Below are positions 9,055-18,121 of a stretch of 64,000 nt of DNA, piece by piece. The notes under the pieces were generated by a model that was given only the letters and a program-made list of their open reading frames with translations, made no database searches and was not told where the DNA came from. Position 1 is the stretch's first letter; each line of letters opens with the position of its first letter. This DNA is from CAIVVT01 sp963823095 (GTDB lineage: Bacteria; Acidobacteriota; Terriglobia; Bryobacterales; Bryobacteraceae), in the NCBI GenBank assembly GCA_963823095.1, contig CAWGKI010000012.1, forward strand, positions 186,001-250,000, in the 5' to 3' direction. The translations under genes and the position numbers were made by a program.

Positions 9055-9369
9055 ATGAATGTTCATCTCACGCCAGAGTTGGAACAACTCGTTCAACGCA
9101 AAGTGAAGACCGGCCGTTACAACTCCGCGAGCGAAGTCATCCGCGAGTCGCTTCGGCTGATGGAGGAGCGCGACCAATTGCTCAAGTTCCGCAAAGATGA
9201 ACTGAGCAAGAAGATCGCGGCAGGGCTCGACGCGCTTCGGCGTGGCGAGGGAGTTGACGGCGAAGAATTCTTCGCTCAACTCGAATCCCGCGAAGCGATT
9301 CTCCGGCAGCGGAAGCCGGCAAAGCCGGCAAAGCAGTCCAAAGAGGCCGTCCGGCGCAAGACGGCATGA
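9055..9369 (+). CDS. parD: ParD-type antitoxin
   Basis: A 104-residue protein with an N-terminal ribbon-helix-helix: the short strand MNVHLTPELEQLV and the helix pair KVKTGRYNSASEVIRESLRLMEERD are typical of ParD. The RHH dimer binds DNA and the C-terminal tail wraps and inhibits the toxin. The tail here is long and basic (KPAKPAKQSKEAVRRK), unusual for ParD. The stop overlaps the toxin start (ATGA), so translation is coupled. The dyad at 8978-9002 is the likely autoregulatory site. Confidence 0.9.
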   Translation: MNVHLTPELEQLVQRKVKTGRYNSASEVIRESLRLMEERDQLLKFRKDELSKKIAAGLDALRRGEGVDGEEFFAQLESREAILRQRKPAKPAKQSKEAVRRKTA

Positions 9370-9668
9370 GCGGATTCCGTCTCTCGCCGCTCGCAGTTGC
9401 GGACATCGAGGAAATCTGGGAGTACATTGCCGCCGACAATCTGGCCGCGGCCACTAGCGTCAGGCTGGCGCTGCTGGAAGCATTCCGGCTGCTCAGCCGG
9501 AACCCCGGGATTGGCCACAGGCGTGAGGATCTGACCGACCACGATGTGAAGTTCTGGCCTGTGTATTCCTACCTGATCGTCTACAGCCCCGATAAGCAAC
9601 CACTGGAGATCGTTCGCGTCTTGCATGGTGCGCGTGACATTCCGCCCATTCTGGAGCAGTCCGGCTGA
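9366..9668 (+). CDS. parE: ParE/RelE-superfamily toxin
   Basis: This 100-residue toxin shows FRLSPLAVADIEEIWEYIA at the start, RNPGIGHRREDL in the middle and YLIVYSPDKQPLEIVRVLHGARD at the end, the classic ParE pattern. ParE members poison DNA gyrase, whereas RelE relatives cleave mRNA. The lack of the RelE catalytic Arg/Tyr set favours ParE, but this is not decisive. It overlaps parD by four bases. Confidence 0.9.
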   Translation: MSGFRLSPLAVADIEEIWEYIAADNLAAATSVRLALLEAFRLLSRNPGIGHRREDLTDHDVKFWPVYSYLIVYSPDKQPLEIVRVLHGARDIPPILEQSG

Positions 9669-9777
9669 GTCTGGCTCAGTAGTGGCCACGCAGAAATTCT
9701 AGAATTCCCACGCCCCAATTCGCTCCCGACCTCCACCGGCCCCAAACCTCCGATAGGATATTCAGGAGGTCTGAGCT

Positions 9778-11388
9778 ATGCAACGACGTGATTTGCTGAA
9801 GTCCGCGGCCGCCACCGTGGCCGGATTGACGATTCTCAAGAGCGGTACGCTGCGTGGCGCGAACGCCCCCAGCAACAAGCTGAACATCGCCCTGGTCGGC
9901 GTATGGGGCCGCGGCACCGCGCACTACAACTCGATGATGACCGAGAACGTGGTGGCGCTCTGCGACATCAACGAACGCCGCACCAAGGAAGCGCTCGCGG
10001 TCTTCCCCCAAGCCAAGGTCTACTGGGACTGGCGCAAGATGCTCGACCAGAAAGACATCGAAGCCGTGATCATCTGCACCGCCGATCACCACCATGCCTT
10101 CATCGCCAACTGGGCGCTGAATCGCGACATGCACGTGTACTGCGAAAAGCCGATGGGCATCACCGTGGAAGAGGTCCGCACGGTCCGCGAGAATTACCTC
10201 AAGCGCAAGGTCAAGCTGGCCACGCAGCACGGCACGCAGCGTCACGCCTATCCGAACTTCGAACGCATCCGCGAGTTGATTCTGGACGGCGCGATCGGCG
10301 AGTTGAAGACCGTCCATAGCTGGGACGCGCGCGAACTTCCGCGGCCCGGCTACCCGGCCGGCGAAGGCATGCCGCCGTCGTTCCTGCAATACGAACAGTG
10401 GATCGGCCCGTCGCCGTATCACCCCTACAGCCCGCAGTATTTCGGCGGCTCCAACGGCATGAATTGCCTGTTCTGGAATATGTACCGCGACTTCGGCGTC
10501 GGCCAGATGGGCGACATGGGCGCGCACACGATGGACCTGGTGTGGAACTCGATCGACGCCGGCGCTCCATCCGCCATCGAGGTGGACCAGGACGTCAGCG
10601 ACAAGTACTCGCCCGACGTCTGCCCCGTGAAGTTGAAGGTGAGCTTCCAGCACGCGGCGAACAGTTGGCGCGGACCGATCGAGAACATCTGGTATCAGGG
10701 CGGATTGAAACCGAAAGCGCCCAAGAGCTACATCGATCTGTCGCGAGTCGGCAATGGCGCGATCTTCGAAGGCACCAAGGGCAGCATCTTCGCCGACTTC
10801 ACCACGCGCACGATCATCCCCAACAACGACGACGGAGACTTCACCTATTACAAGCGGCGCGGCAAAGACGAATTGCTTCCGCTGGTCCACGGCACGGGCC
10901 AGCCGACGCAAGGTCCTCCGCGCCGCAACCCGGCGCAGGCGCGGGCTCCTCGTCCCGCGCCCGCCCTGCCCAAGGGCATGACGGCGATGCCGACCATGGA
11001 GCGGGCCGCAAACGGCTTCCCTGCGATCCAGATGATCGAAGGCGGCATCCCGGCGGCGTTGGGACTGCCGAATCCAGAGGTCGAATCCATCCTCGACGAC
11101 CAGAAGAACGGCACTCTGGCGAACCGCCGGCCCGACGTCTTCCAGTTGGAATGGATCGAAGCCTGCAAAGGCGCGAGCAACGGCGTCACGCACGGGACCA
11201 GCACGAAGACCCACTGCGACTTCGATTACTCGGGCACCATGATGGAGCAGATGCTGCTCGGCCTGGTGGCTCATCGCGCAGGCAAGAAGCTCGAGTACGA
11301 CGCGGCGACTGGCCGCGTGACGAACATGACGGAAGCCAACGACTATCTGAAGCGCGAGTATCGCTCGGGCTGGAAGTTGAACGGGTAA
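9778..11388 (+). CDS. Tat-exported Gfo/Idh/MocA-family oxidoreductase
   Basis: A predicted NAD(P)-dependent sugar or cyclitol oxidoreductase. The N-terminus MQRRDLLKSAAATVAG is a twin-arginine signal, so the protein probably works in the periplasm with its cofactor pre-bound. The Rossmann loop reads ALVGVWGRG, followed by CDINE, the CTADHHHAF strand and CEKPMG, the hallmark EKP motif with the catalytic lysine. The C-terminal half holds GDMGAHTMD and a proline/arginine-rich insert around residues 375-400 not seen in short family members. At 536 residues it is of the long type that abounds in Solibacter and Planctomycetes. A Shine-Dalgarno AGGAGG precedes the ATG. Confidence 0.88.
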   Translation: MQRRDLLKSAAATVAGLTILKSGTLRGANAPSNKLNIALVGVWGRGTAHYNSMMTENVVALCDINERRTKEALAVFPQAKVYWDWRKMLDQKDIEAVIICTADHHHAFIANWALNRDMHVYCEKPMGITVEEVRTVRENYLKRKVKLATQHGTQRHAYPNFERIRELILDGAIGELKTVHSWDARELPRPGYPAGEGMPPSFLQYEQWIGPSPYHPYSPQYFGGSNGMNCLFWNMYRDFGVGQMGDMGAHTMDLVWNSIDAGAPSAIEVDQDVSDKYSPDVCPVKLKVSFQHAANSWRGPIENIWYQGGLKPKAPKSYIDLSRVGNGAIFEGTKGSIFADFTTRTIIPNNDDGDFTYYKRRGKDELLPLVHGTGQPTQGPPRRNPAQARAPRPAPALPKGMTAMPTMERAANGFPAIQMIEGGIPAALGLPNPEVESILDDQKNGTLANRRPDVFQLEWIEACKGASNGVTHGTSTKTHCDFDYSGTMMEQMLLGLVAHRAGKKLEYDAATGRVTNMTEANDYLKREYRSGWKLNG

Positions 11389-11419
11389 AGCTCAGAATCG
11401 CTAAGCCGCTTGAAACGAC

Positions 11420-11475
11420 ATCGCCTGCTGCGGGAACGCTTCGTCAATCTTTTGACGGAGCCCGCAGCAGGCGAT
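11420..11475. terminator. Perfect 15-bp stem-loop between convergent genes
   Basis: ATCGCCTGCTGCGGG (11420-11434) pairs perfectly with CCCGCAGCAGGCGAT (11461-11475), and the loop itself holds CGTCAA-TCTT-TTGACG. It lies between the Gfo/Idh stop at 11388 and the convergent DUF1080 gene, whose last codons form the right arm. No long T-run follows, so a bidirectional terminator or transcript-end stabiliser is inferred. Confidence 0.6.
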
Positions 11476-12107
11476 ACTCGATTTTGCGCAATCCGCCCGT
11501 CGTGCGGTACGAAGCGAATCCCAGCGGCGCCGACAGTTTCGTCTCGCCGAAATAGAGGCTGAGCGTGCGTCCCTCGACGTTGACGTCCACCACCGGCTTG
11601 TCGTCGATCCAGGCCATGATGTGGTCGTCCGTCACGCGCAATCGCAGCGCGTACCAGCGGCCTTCCTCGAAGTTGAAATAGGAGCGCGTTTCGTTGTCCG
11701 AAGCGTCCCAGCCGTCGATGCTGGAGATCCCCACGATGTCGCCGCCCCAGCCGCCGGTCACCCAGGTGCAGAACGAATCTCCGACGGGAAACGTGAGGCC
11801 GGCGAAGAAGTCGTTGCCCTGCAGCCGCGCGCCTTCGAAGCGCAACTCATAGTTGGTGTGCGGAAACGCACCGGTCCAATTTACGCCGGTCAGACGGCGC
11901 GCCCCGGCCTAACACGATGGTTCCCTTCTCGACCCGGACCTCGCCCCGCTCGGTATAGGCCGTCTCGCGCCAGCCCTGCAGGGTCTTGCCATCGAACATG
12001 GGCTTCCATTCTTCGGGCTTAGGCTGCGCGTTCAACATGCCGCACACGGTCAAGAACGCGAACGCAAATCTGCACAGAAGTCTCGGCGAGATGGCGTTGC
12101 CCGGCAT
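11444..12107 (-). CDS. Secreted DUF1080 (3-keto-disaccharide hydrolase type) protein, frameshifted
   Basis: The N-terminal part has a signal peptide and the family opening PEEWKPMFDGKTLQGWR; the continuation LTGVNWTGAFPHTNYELRFEGARL, GGDIVGISSIDGWDAS and FNFEEGRWYALRLRV lies one frame over. The shift is near 11903, and removing one base gives 221 codons, so this is probably a complete single-domain DUF1080 beta-jelly-roll. Some relatives hydrolyse 3-keto-glycosides made by Gfo/Idh-type dehydrogenases, which makes the neighbouring Tat-exported oxidoreductase a plausible partner. The 3' end overlaps the stem-loop at 11420-11475. Confidence 0.8.
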
Positions 12108-12177
12108 GAAGCAAGGAATATAGCACGCTGCGCAATCGACCTGGGGGTCCGCGCTACCAGGCGCTAGAATCACCATC

Positions 12178-12960
12178 ATGCAGCTCCAATTGACAGGCAA
12201 GACCGCGCTGGTGACCGGCGGCTCCAGTGGCATTGGACTCGCGATAGCTCGCGAATTCGCGAATGCGGGCGCGCAAGTATCGATCATAGACCGGAACGAG
12301 CCGCCACTGGTGGACTGGCCGGCGCGATACGTGCGAGCCGATGTCTCAGATCGAGCATCGCTGGCCGCGGCGCTGGAACGGTGCGGCCCGCTCGACATCG
12401 CCGTGGCCAACGCAGGCATCGCCCGCCACGCCGCATTCATGGAAACCGACGACACGATCTGGCGCGATACGCTGGCGGCGAACCTGACTGGCGTGTTCCT
12501 GACCGTGCAACTTGCCGCACAAGGGATGAAGCGACGACGCTCCGGCGCCATTGTCATTACCGCTTCCACCAACAGCTACGACGGGGAGGCGGACCTCGCC
12601 GCGTATAACGCCACGAAGGCGGGCATGCTCGGAATTCTGCACACGGCCGCCAACGAACTGGGCCCCTTCGGGATCCGCGTCAACGCTGTCTGCCCCGGCT
12701 TCATTCGCACTCCCCTCACGCGCGAAGCGTTCGAGACCGCGGACATCGTGCGCGAGTATTTTCGCCATATTCCGCTGGGACGCGGCGGCGAGCCCGAGGA
12801 AGTAGCGAGCGCCGTCGCCTTCCTCGCATCCGGCCTGGCGTCCTACATCACGGGGGCAGCGCTCGTGGTGGATGGAGGCCAGATGGCCGCGAAGTTCGGA
12901 GTGTGGAATGAGAGCACCGCGCAGTTCCACGTGGACCGCTGGGAGATGAAGGAAGAATAG
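12178..12960 (+). CDS. Short-chain dehydrogenase/reductase
   Basis: A classical SDR of 260 residues. The cofactor loop is TGGSSGIG, followed by DVSD, NAG (ANAGIAR) and the catalytic Ser in ITASTNSYDG. The active-site pair appears as YNATK, and VNAVCPGFIRTP follows. Asp in the sequence SIIDRNE after the second strand favours NAD over NADP. The substrate is not predictable, although the carbohydrate setting (Gfo/Idh, DUF1080, GH30) suggests a sugar or polyol. The start is the ATG at 12178, 70 bases from the divergent DUF1080 gene. Confidence 0.9.
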   Translation: MQLQLTGKTALVTGGSSGIGLAIAREFANAGAQVSIIDRNEPPLVDWPARYVRADVSDRASLAAALERCGPLDIAVANAGIARHAAFMETDDTIWRDTLAANLTGVFLTVQLAAQGMKRRRSGAIVITASTNSYDGEADLAAYNATKAGMLGILHTAANELGPFGIRVNAVCPGFIRTPLTREAFETADIVREYFRHIPLGRGGEPEEVASAVAFLASGLASYITGAALVVDGGQMAAKFGVWNESTAQFHVDRWEMKEE

Positions 12961-12966
12961 TCCGCG

Positions 12967-14410
12967 TCACTTCCACAGGCACGTCGTGATCGACATCGGC
13001 TGCAATTCCAATCGCAGGGAGTGCCCGTTCAATTCAAGCGTGACCGTTGCCGGCTCACTGCGGCTATTCAGCAGTTCGGCGGTCATGCCGCCGTCCGATC
13101 CCTGAAACGCCAGCGCGCGAACCTGTTTGGCCGCGCCAGTGGTCTCGAGACGGTAGGCCCCGGGCCGAACGAACTTGCTGAAGTGCGCGAGGTAGTAATA
13201 CAGCGGAAGATACGTGACCTTCTTCAGCTTGCGGTCCACCACGACGACAGGCTGCTGCCCGTTGTTTTCGGGGTTGCCGTGAACCGGCGAAACCAGCCAC
13301 GGGCCGCCGTTTTCGTCGAGAATCATGTTCCAGTAAATCCACGCCGAGGCGTGCGATTCCATGTCGTTGAAGATCTGGTTGCCCCAGAAATCGCCGTCCT
13401 CGTAGTCGTAGCGCGGCAGCGGCTTGTCGCGCGGTGTATCGGTCTCGTAAGCGTGACAGACTTCGGTCTGCCACAACGGCAAGTCGGGATAGCGTTGGTG
13501 CACCTCCGCCACCTTGTCGAAGTGGTCGAAGCCATAGGCGTGATACGCGAGCGACGAAATGTATTTGCGAAAACCCGCGTCACCCATCGTTGTATTCACC
13601 GCTTCGTAGAAGCCTCTCGCGATTGTTGAAATCGCAGAATTGGATGCGCGTCTTCAGCCCCGACTTCGCGAGTTGCGGACCGAGGTGGTCGCGCACATAG
13701 ACGCCGATTGAGGCAAACGGAATTTTGGTGTAGATCAGCGGTTCGTTGAAGGGGTCGAGGTAATCGATGAACACGCCTTGCTTCGCGTACTCTTGCAGGT
13801 AACGCACCTGGTAGCGGGCCATGGCGTCGTAGTATTTCGGATCGACGTCCTGCTTCTTCCGGTCCTGCACGTTGGCAAGCATCCAATCGGGCGGGTAATC
13901 CATCGGCGCCTGCAGCATGAAGTTGCCATACTTGCGAGCGCGCCGGATGAACGTGATCTGGCCGTTCGGCGCGAGGTCGCGCGCGATGGAAAAATGCTTG
14001 AGTTCGACGTCGCCGGGCGTGTCGTCGTAGGTGTACCACGGACCCGCGGACATGAAGTCCGTGCCCGCCTGGACCGTCTTCATGGCCGAGTAACCGGCGC
14101 CGGTCTTCGCGTCGAACAGGCTCGCCAGGAGCTTTTCCTGTTCTGGAGGGTTCAGGCTGTTGATGCAGATCAGCCCTGCCTCAAGGAGCGACGCTCCAAA
14201 GCCGTCGATCTTCTGATATCGCACGGCTGGATTGATGCGAAAAACCGTGCCCTGCACGGTCCCCGCGGCGAATTTCTGGGCAGGCTTGACAGCCAGCCTG
14301 TCTCCGCCTTTCGAGGTCACATAGACGCGCACCTGCTGCGCTTGGCTGGGCATGGCGCAAAAACTGAGCAGGCTCGCGCATGCCAACCCGGACCGGAGAA
14401 TGGAAATCAT
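12967..14410 (-). CDS. Secreted GH30-family glycosidase, frameshifted
   Basis: A signal peptide (ACASLLSFCAMPSQAQ) leads into a (beta/alpha)8 domain with YQKIDGFGASLLEAG, IDYLDPFNEP (Glu223 fits the acid/base) and, after the frame break, LPLWQTEVCHAYE, whose Glu fits the nucleophile. The C-terminal 100 residues are the beta-sandwich usual in GH30. The frame moves by one base near 13615, within REGFYEAVN when corrected; removal gives 481 codons. The substrate could be beta-1,6-glucan, glucuronoxylan or galactan; the sequence does not decide. It ends a few bases from the convergent SDR gene. Confidence 0.82.
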
Positions 14411-14491
14411 CGTGGAATTCCTCCCTCACTTGTTCTACACGAAGCGAGCGCGGATTTGTTACCCACAGTGGGGCTCCTACTCGCCGGTAGA

Positions 14492-15025
14492 TCAGCCGGC
14501 CAGACGGTCCAGGCAGTGCCGGCAATACTGCGCCTCTTTGAGATCCAGCCGCTCGACCGCGTGACTCGAAGCCATGGCGCAGCGCCAGTTGTCGCAATGG
14601 CGCAGTCCTTGCGTGTGGCCAAGCTCGTGGAGAGCTTCTTTCGCGAGACGCGCGTTCAGCTTCGTTTCGTCGCCGGCCTGACCGTAAAACTCTTCGCGCA
14701 AGCGGTGAGTGGAAACGATGGCCCTCGGCCCCCCCAACTGCGCCTCTCCAAAGACGAAGGTGAGCACGGGGACGTACAGGTCGGCCTCGGTGATGACCAG
14801 CGCAACCCGGTCCGCGGCTTGAGCAGGCACCGAGGCGAGAATGCCGGAGGAATAGTATTGTCCGCGCAATGCGTCCTCGGCGAAGGCGATTTCCAGAACT
14901 GAGTCCTGCACGTGGCACGAGACGCCCAAGCGGCGGGCGAGCGCGGCCGAGAGCCGGTCCAGCAATGGGAGCGGCGGAATGGTGCGCGGGCTGGCGCCCG
15001 CGCGAATCAACTCGACGCCCTTCAT
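14492..15025 (-). CDS. Archaemetzincin-like zinc metalloprotease
   Basis: A 177-residue protein ending in the archaemetzincin signature: HELGHTQGLRHC, where three His bind catalytic zinc, then C-AMASS and a closing CRHC pair that would bind a second structural zinc. The N-terminal half has the short-strand fold with LVITEADLYVPVLTFVFGEA. Archaemetzincins are scarce in bacteria and have no settled physiological substrate. I chose the ATG at 15025 (MKGVELIR), preceded by GAGGTGG; an in-frame GTG is adjacent. It follows the sigma-54 regulator by about 90 bases in the same direction, so it may be the tail of that operon. Confidence 0.75.
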   Translation of the reverse strand: MKGVELIRAGASPRTIPPLPLLDRLSAALARRLGVSCHVQDSVLEIAFAEDALRGQYYSSGILASVPAQAADRVALVITEADLYVPVLTFVFGEAQLGGPRAIVSTHRLREEFYGQAGDETKLNARLAKEALHELGHTQGLRHCDNWRCAMASSHAVERLDLKEAQYCRHCLDRLAG

Positions 15026-15113
15026 CACGGTGCAAGCCACCTCGCCGGCGATCCGTCCACAGCCCCTCCCCCTTGCTTGCGGGGCCTGGAGAGCCGCCCC
15101 CACAAACGGCAGC

Positions 15114-16475
15114 CTACTCCGCCGGCACGGCCTTAGGGTCGGGCTCTTTCAGACCATAACGCCGGATCTTGTTGTAGAGCGTCGTCCGGTCGATATCGAG
15201 CAGCCGCGCAGTCCGCGAGAGATTCCAATTGGTCTCGGCGAGAATCTTCTCGATGTGGACCTTCTCTACGTCTTCCAGCCGCTGGCCGTAGATCGGCTGC
15301 GACGGATTTACCTGGAAGGGGAAGGCCTCCGGCGGCAGATCGTTCTCGCGGTTGATGAGCAGCGCGCGCTCGATCGCGTTTTCCAGCTCGCGGACATTGC
15401 CCGGCCAGTGATAGCCGAGCAGCAGTTCCAGCGTCCTGGGCGCGAGGCGCGGAGCATTCCGATTCATGGAAGAAGCGAACTTCTCAATGAAGTGCCGCGC
15501 CAGAATTGAAATGTCTTCGCGGCGTTCTCGCAGCGGCGGGATGTCGATGTTGAATACGTTCAAGCGGTAATAAAGGTCGGGCCTGAAAGTGCCCGCCTCC
15601 ACGAGCTTCTCCAGGCGCTTGTTGGTGGCCGCAACGACGCGGAAGTCCACTTTCACGGGCGTCGAGTCGCCGACGCGCACGATCTCTTTTTCCTGCAGCA
15701 CGCGCAGCAGATCGGTCTGGGTGCGCAAGGTGATGTCGCTGATTTCGTCGAGAAAAACGGTGCCGCCGTCGGCGACTTCGAACTTGCCCTTCTTGCGCGC
15801 CTGTGCGCCGGTGAACGCGCCTTTCTCGTAACCGAAAAGCTCGCTCTCCAGCAGCGACTCCGTCAGAGCGCCGCAATGGATCGCGACCAGCGGGCTGAAG
15901 CGGCGCGGACTGGCGGAATGGATGGCGCGCGCGACGATCTCTTTGCCGGTCCCACTCTCTCCGGTGATGAGAACGGTCGCGTCGCTCTCCGCTACCATTT
16001 GCACCATCTCGGTGACGCGGCGCATGCCGGGGCTCTGCCCAATCAGTTGCGTCTCGGGAAAGACCTGGCTCAGGTTCTCCTTGAGCTTCGCAACTTCCTT
16101 CTCCGCGGCGCGGTGCGAAACCGCGTTGCGCACCAGGTGCACGAGCTCGTCGGGATCGAAGGGTTTGGTGATGTAATCGTAAGCCCCGTTCTTCAGAGCC
16201 TTCACCGCGGTTTCCACCGAGGCGTAACCGGTCATGATGATGACGGGCAGATCGGGATCCGCCTGGCGCAGACGTTGCTGCAACTCGATGCCATCCACGC
16301 CCGGCATCTTGATGTCCACCAGTGCCAGGCTAAAGCGCTCGTGCATGATCCGGTCGAGCGCCTCGGTCGCCGAAGGAGCGGTGACTACTTCGAAATCCTC
16401 GCTCTCAAACCAGCGCGCGAGGGAATCGCGCACCACCAATTCGTCATCCACGATTAGAATGCGGGTCGTACTCAT
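15114..16475 (-). CDS. NtrC-family sigma-54-dependent response regulator
   Basis: The 453-residue protein has three domains in order. The receiver (1-125) has the acidic pair D10/D11, phospho-acceptor Asp54 in LVDIKMPG, and Lys in ITKPFD. The AAA+ activator domain (about 140-375) has Walker A GESGTGKE, the sigma-54-contacting loop GAFTGA, and Walker B GTVFLDEI. A Fis-type helix-turn-helix ends the protein (NWNLSRTARLLDIDRTTLYNKI). It overlaps the histidine kinase gene by four bases (ATGA), so the two are partners. It is the obvious activator for the sigma-54 promoter at 20840-20856, making the operon autoregulated (inferred). Confidence 0.95.
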   Translation of the reverse strand: MSTTRILIVDDELVVRDSLARWFESEDFEVVTAPSATEALDRIMHERFSLALVDIKMPGVDGIELQQRLRQADPDLPVIIMTGYASVETAVKALKNGAYDYITKPFDPDELVHLVRNAVSHRAAEKEVAKLKENLSQVFPETQLIGQSPGMRRVTEMVQMVAESDATVLITGESGTGKEIVARAIHSASPRRFSPLVAIHCGALTESLLESELFGYEKGAFTGAQARKKGKFEVADGGTVFLDEISDITLRTQTDLLRVLQEKEIVRVGDSTPVKVDFRVVAATNKRLEKLVEAGTFRPDLYYRLNVFNIDIPPLRERREDISILARHFIEKFASSMNRNAPRLAPRTLELLLGYHWPGNVRELENAIERALLINRENDLPPEAFPFQVNPSQPIYGQRLEDVEKVHIEKILAETNWNLSRTARLLDIDRTTLYNKIRRYGLKEPDPKAVPAE

Positions 16476-18118
16476 GAACTCTCTTTCGCCACGGCCGGCG
16501 CGGATTGTGGCTTCGTCGATAGAGGTAGCTGCACCCGGAACTCCGCTCCCTCGCCGGGTTTGGACTCCACGGTAATCGTACCTCCATGGCGGTCGATGAT
16601 GCCGCGCGCCACGGCCAGACCGAGTCCGGTGCGGTGCTGGTCGTCTTTGGTGCTGAAGAACGGCTCGAAAATCTGGGCCTGAACGTCGCTCGAAATCCCG
16701 GGTCCCGTGTCGCGTACCGTGATCAGCACGCCCGCGCCGTCCTCAAGCGATTTCGTGCTGACGGTCACCGATCCGCCATGGCCCATCGCTTCGCAGGCGT
16801 TCACCAGCAGCACGATGAGCACCTGTTGGATCTGGTCCGGGTCGCAGGAAATCTCCGGCAGCGCCGGATCGGTATTGATGATCAGCTCGATCTGAGCTAA
16901 CTCATACTGGTGCGCCACTAGAGCACGCGAGCGCTCGACGATCTTATTCAGTTGCGTCATGGCGTGCTGCGGGGGCGACTGGCGCGCGAAGGTCAGCAGT
17001 CCCTTCATCAACTCGCCGCAGCGCTTGCTCTCGTGGTCGATGATCTCCTGGTATTCCAGAATGCGCTTGCGCTTGTCCTCGGGCAGGTCCGACTTCACCA
17101 CCTCTTTCATCGTCAGGCGGGCGTAGGTGAGCATCCCGAACAGCGGGTTGTTCACTTCGTGCGCGACCGTGGCCGCCAGTTTCCCCAGCGAGGCCATCTT
17201 CTCGCTATGGATCATGCCCTTGTGCGCCTTTTCGAGCTCTTCCGTCTTCTCGTGGACGCGATCCTCCAGGCGGCGGGCCCACTGCTGCAACTCTCCGTAG
17301 GCCTGCCCGAGCTCCTCGGCCATGCGGTTAAAGGCAGAGGCGAGCAGGCCGAATTCGTCGCTCGATCCGACGTGGATGCGGTGTCTGAGATCGCCCCGGC
17401 CAATCTTCAAAGTGCCGTAGATCAACTCTCTCACCGGACGGTGCACGAAGATGAAAATGAAACCGGCGCTGAGCAGGCTGACTATCACAGCCGCGGCGAT
17501 AGTGAAAGCCATCATCTGCGTGCGGTGTTCGGCCAGTTGCTCATCCACTCCCTGAAGTGAGAGATGGGCGTCGATCACTCCCAGAATCTGGCGGTTCGCC
17601 GGATGGGCGTGGCAGGCGGCGTTGCTGCAATCGGGCGAATTCTCGATGGGAAGAATGATGGCCAGCGTGCGGTGGCCGTCCGGTTCGAAGAAGACACGCG
17701 TGCGCGCCCTGCTGGGTAGGCGTGCGAGCGGCTGGTCCTGGGCGTGGCAGCCGAAACAAGCCTCGGCTTTCTTATCTACCATCGTCCCGATTTCGCTGGC
17801 GCGCGTGGAATGGCGGACCAGGCCCTCTTCGCTGATGATGCGCAGCAGCCGCATCCCCGGTTCGCGGCCTATGTCGTGGATCATCGCGTAGAGCCGCTCG
17901 CGGTCGTTGTGCATCATCGCGTCGCGCGCGCTGTTGCGCACGACGTCGGCGATGCGCGACGCGCTCATGCTCACCAGGGATTCCTGCTGCCGCTGCTCCA
18001 GGCGCTGCTGGAAGAAGGAGAAGCAGGAGGAATAGACGATCGCCCCACCGATGAGACACGCCGCCAACCGGGCCGCCAGGCCCAGACGAGGCATGCGAAT
18101 GGCAGAGCGATCTGGCAT
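16472..18118 (-). CDS. Membrane sensor histidine kinase with periplasmic heme-binding motifs
   Basis: Domains of this 548-residue kinase: a first membrane helix (about 15-37), a periplasmic region (38-200), a second helix (203-226), HAMP (227-275), a coiled coil (280-305), HisKA with His320 in VAHEVNNPL, and an ATPase domain with N-box VNACEAM, DTGPGI and GLGLAV. The periplasmic region contains CFGCH (121-125), a standard c-type heme site, and CSNAACH (164-170), a CX4CH variant. It should therefore carry one or two covalent hemes and sense redox state or a small ligand such as NO, CO or O2. It starts three bases after the HybB-like gene and overlaps the regulator, so it probably monitors the electron-transfer module it is co-transcribed with. 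Confidence 0.93.
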   Translation of the reverse strand: MPDRSAIRMPRLGLAARLAACLIGGAIVYSSCFSFFQQRLEQRQQESLVSMSASRIADVVRNSARDAMMHNDRERLYAMIHDIGREPGMRLLRIISEEGLVRHSTRASEIGTMVDKKAEACFGCHAQDQPLARLPSRARTRVFFEPDGHRTLAIILPIENSPDCSNAACHAHPANRQILGVIDAHLSLQGVDEQLAEHRTQMMAFTIAAAVIVSLLSAGFIFIFVHRPVRELIYGTLKIGRGDLRHRIHVGSSDEFGLLASAFNRMAEELGQAYGELQQWARRLEDRVHEKTEELEKAHKGMIHSEKMASLGKLAATVAHEVNNPLFGMLTYARLTMKEVVKSDLPEDKRKRILEYQEIIDHESKRCGELMKGLLTFARQSPPQHAMTQLNKIVERSRALVAHQYELAQIELIINTDPALPEISCDPDQIQQVLIVLLVNACEAMGHGGSVTVSTKSLEDGAGVLITVRDTGPGISSDVQAQIFEPFFSTKDDQHRTGLGLAVARGIIDRHGGTITVESKPGEGAEFRVQLPLSTKPQSAPAVAKESS

Positions 18119-18121
18119 CGT

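Noticed and set aside
9676..11274. 532-residue open frame on the minus strand opposite the Gfo/Idh gene
   Set aside because: It is the antisense shadow of a clear oxidoreductase; composition is rich in Arg, His, Val and Asp and no family is recognisable. Similar long shadows occur opposite the tryptophanase-family, M16, beta-CASP and hisS genes.
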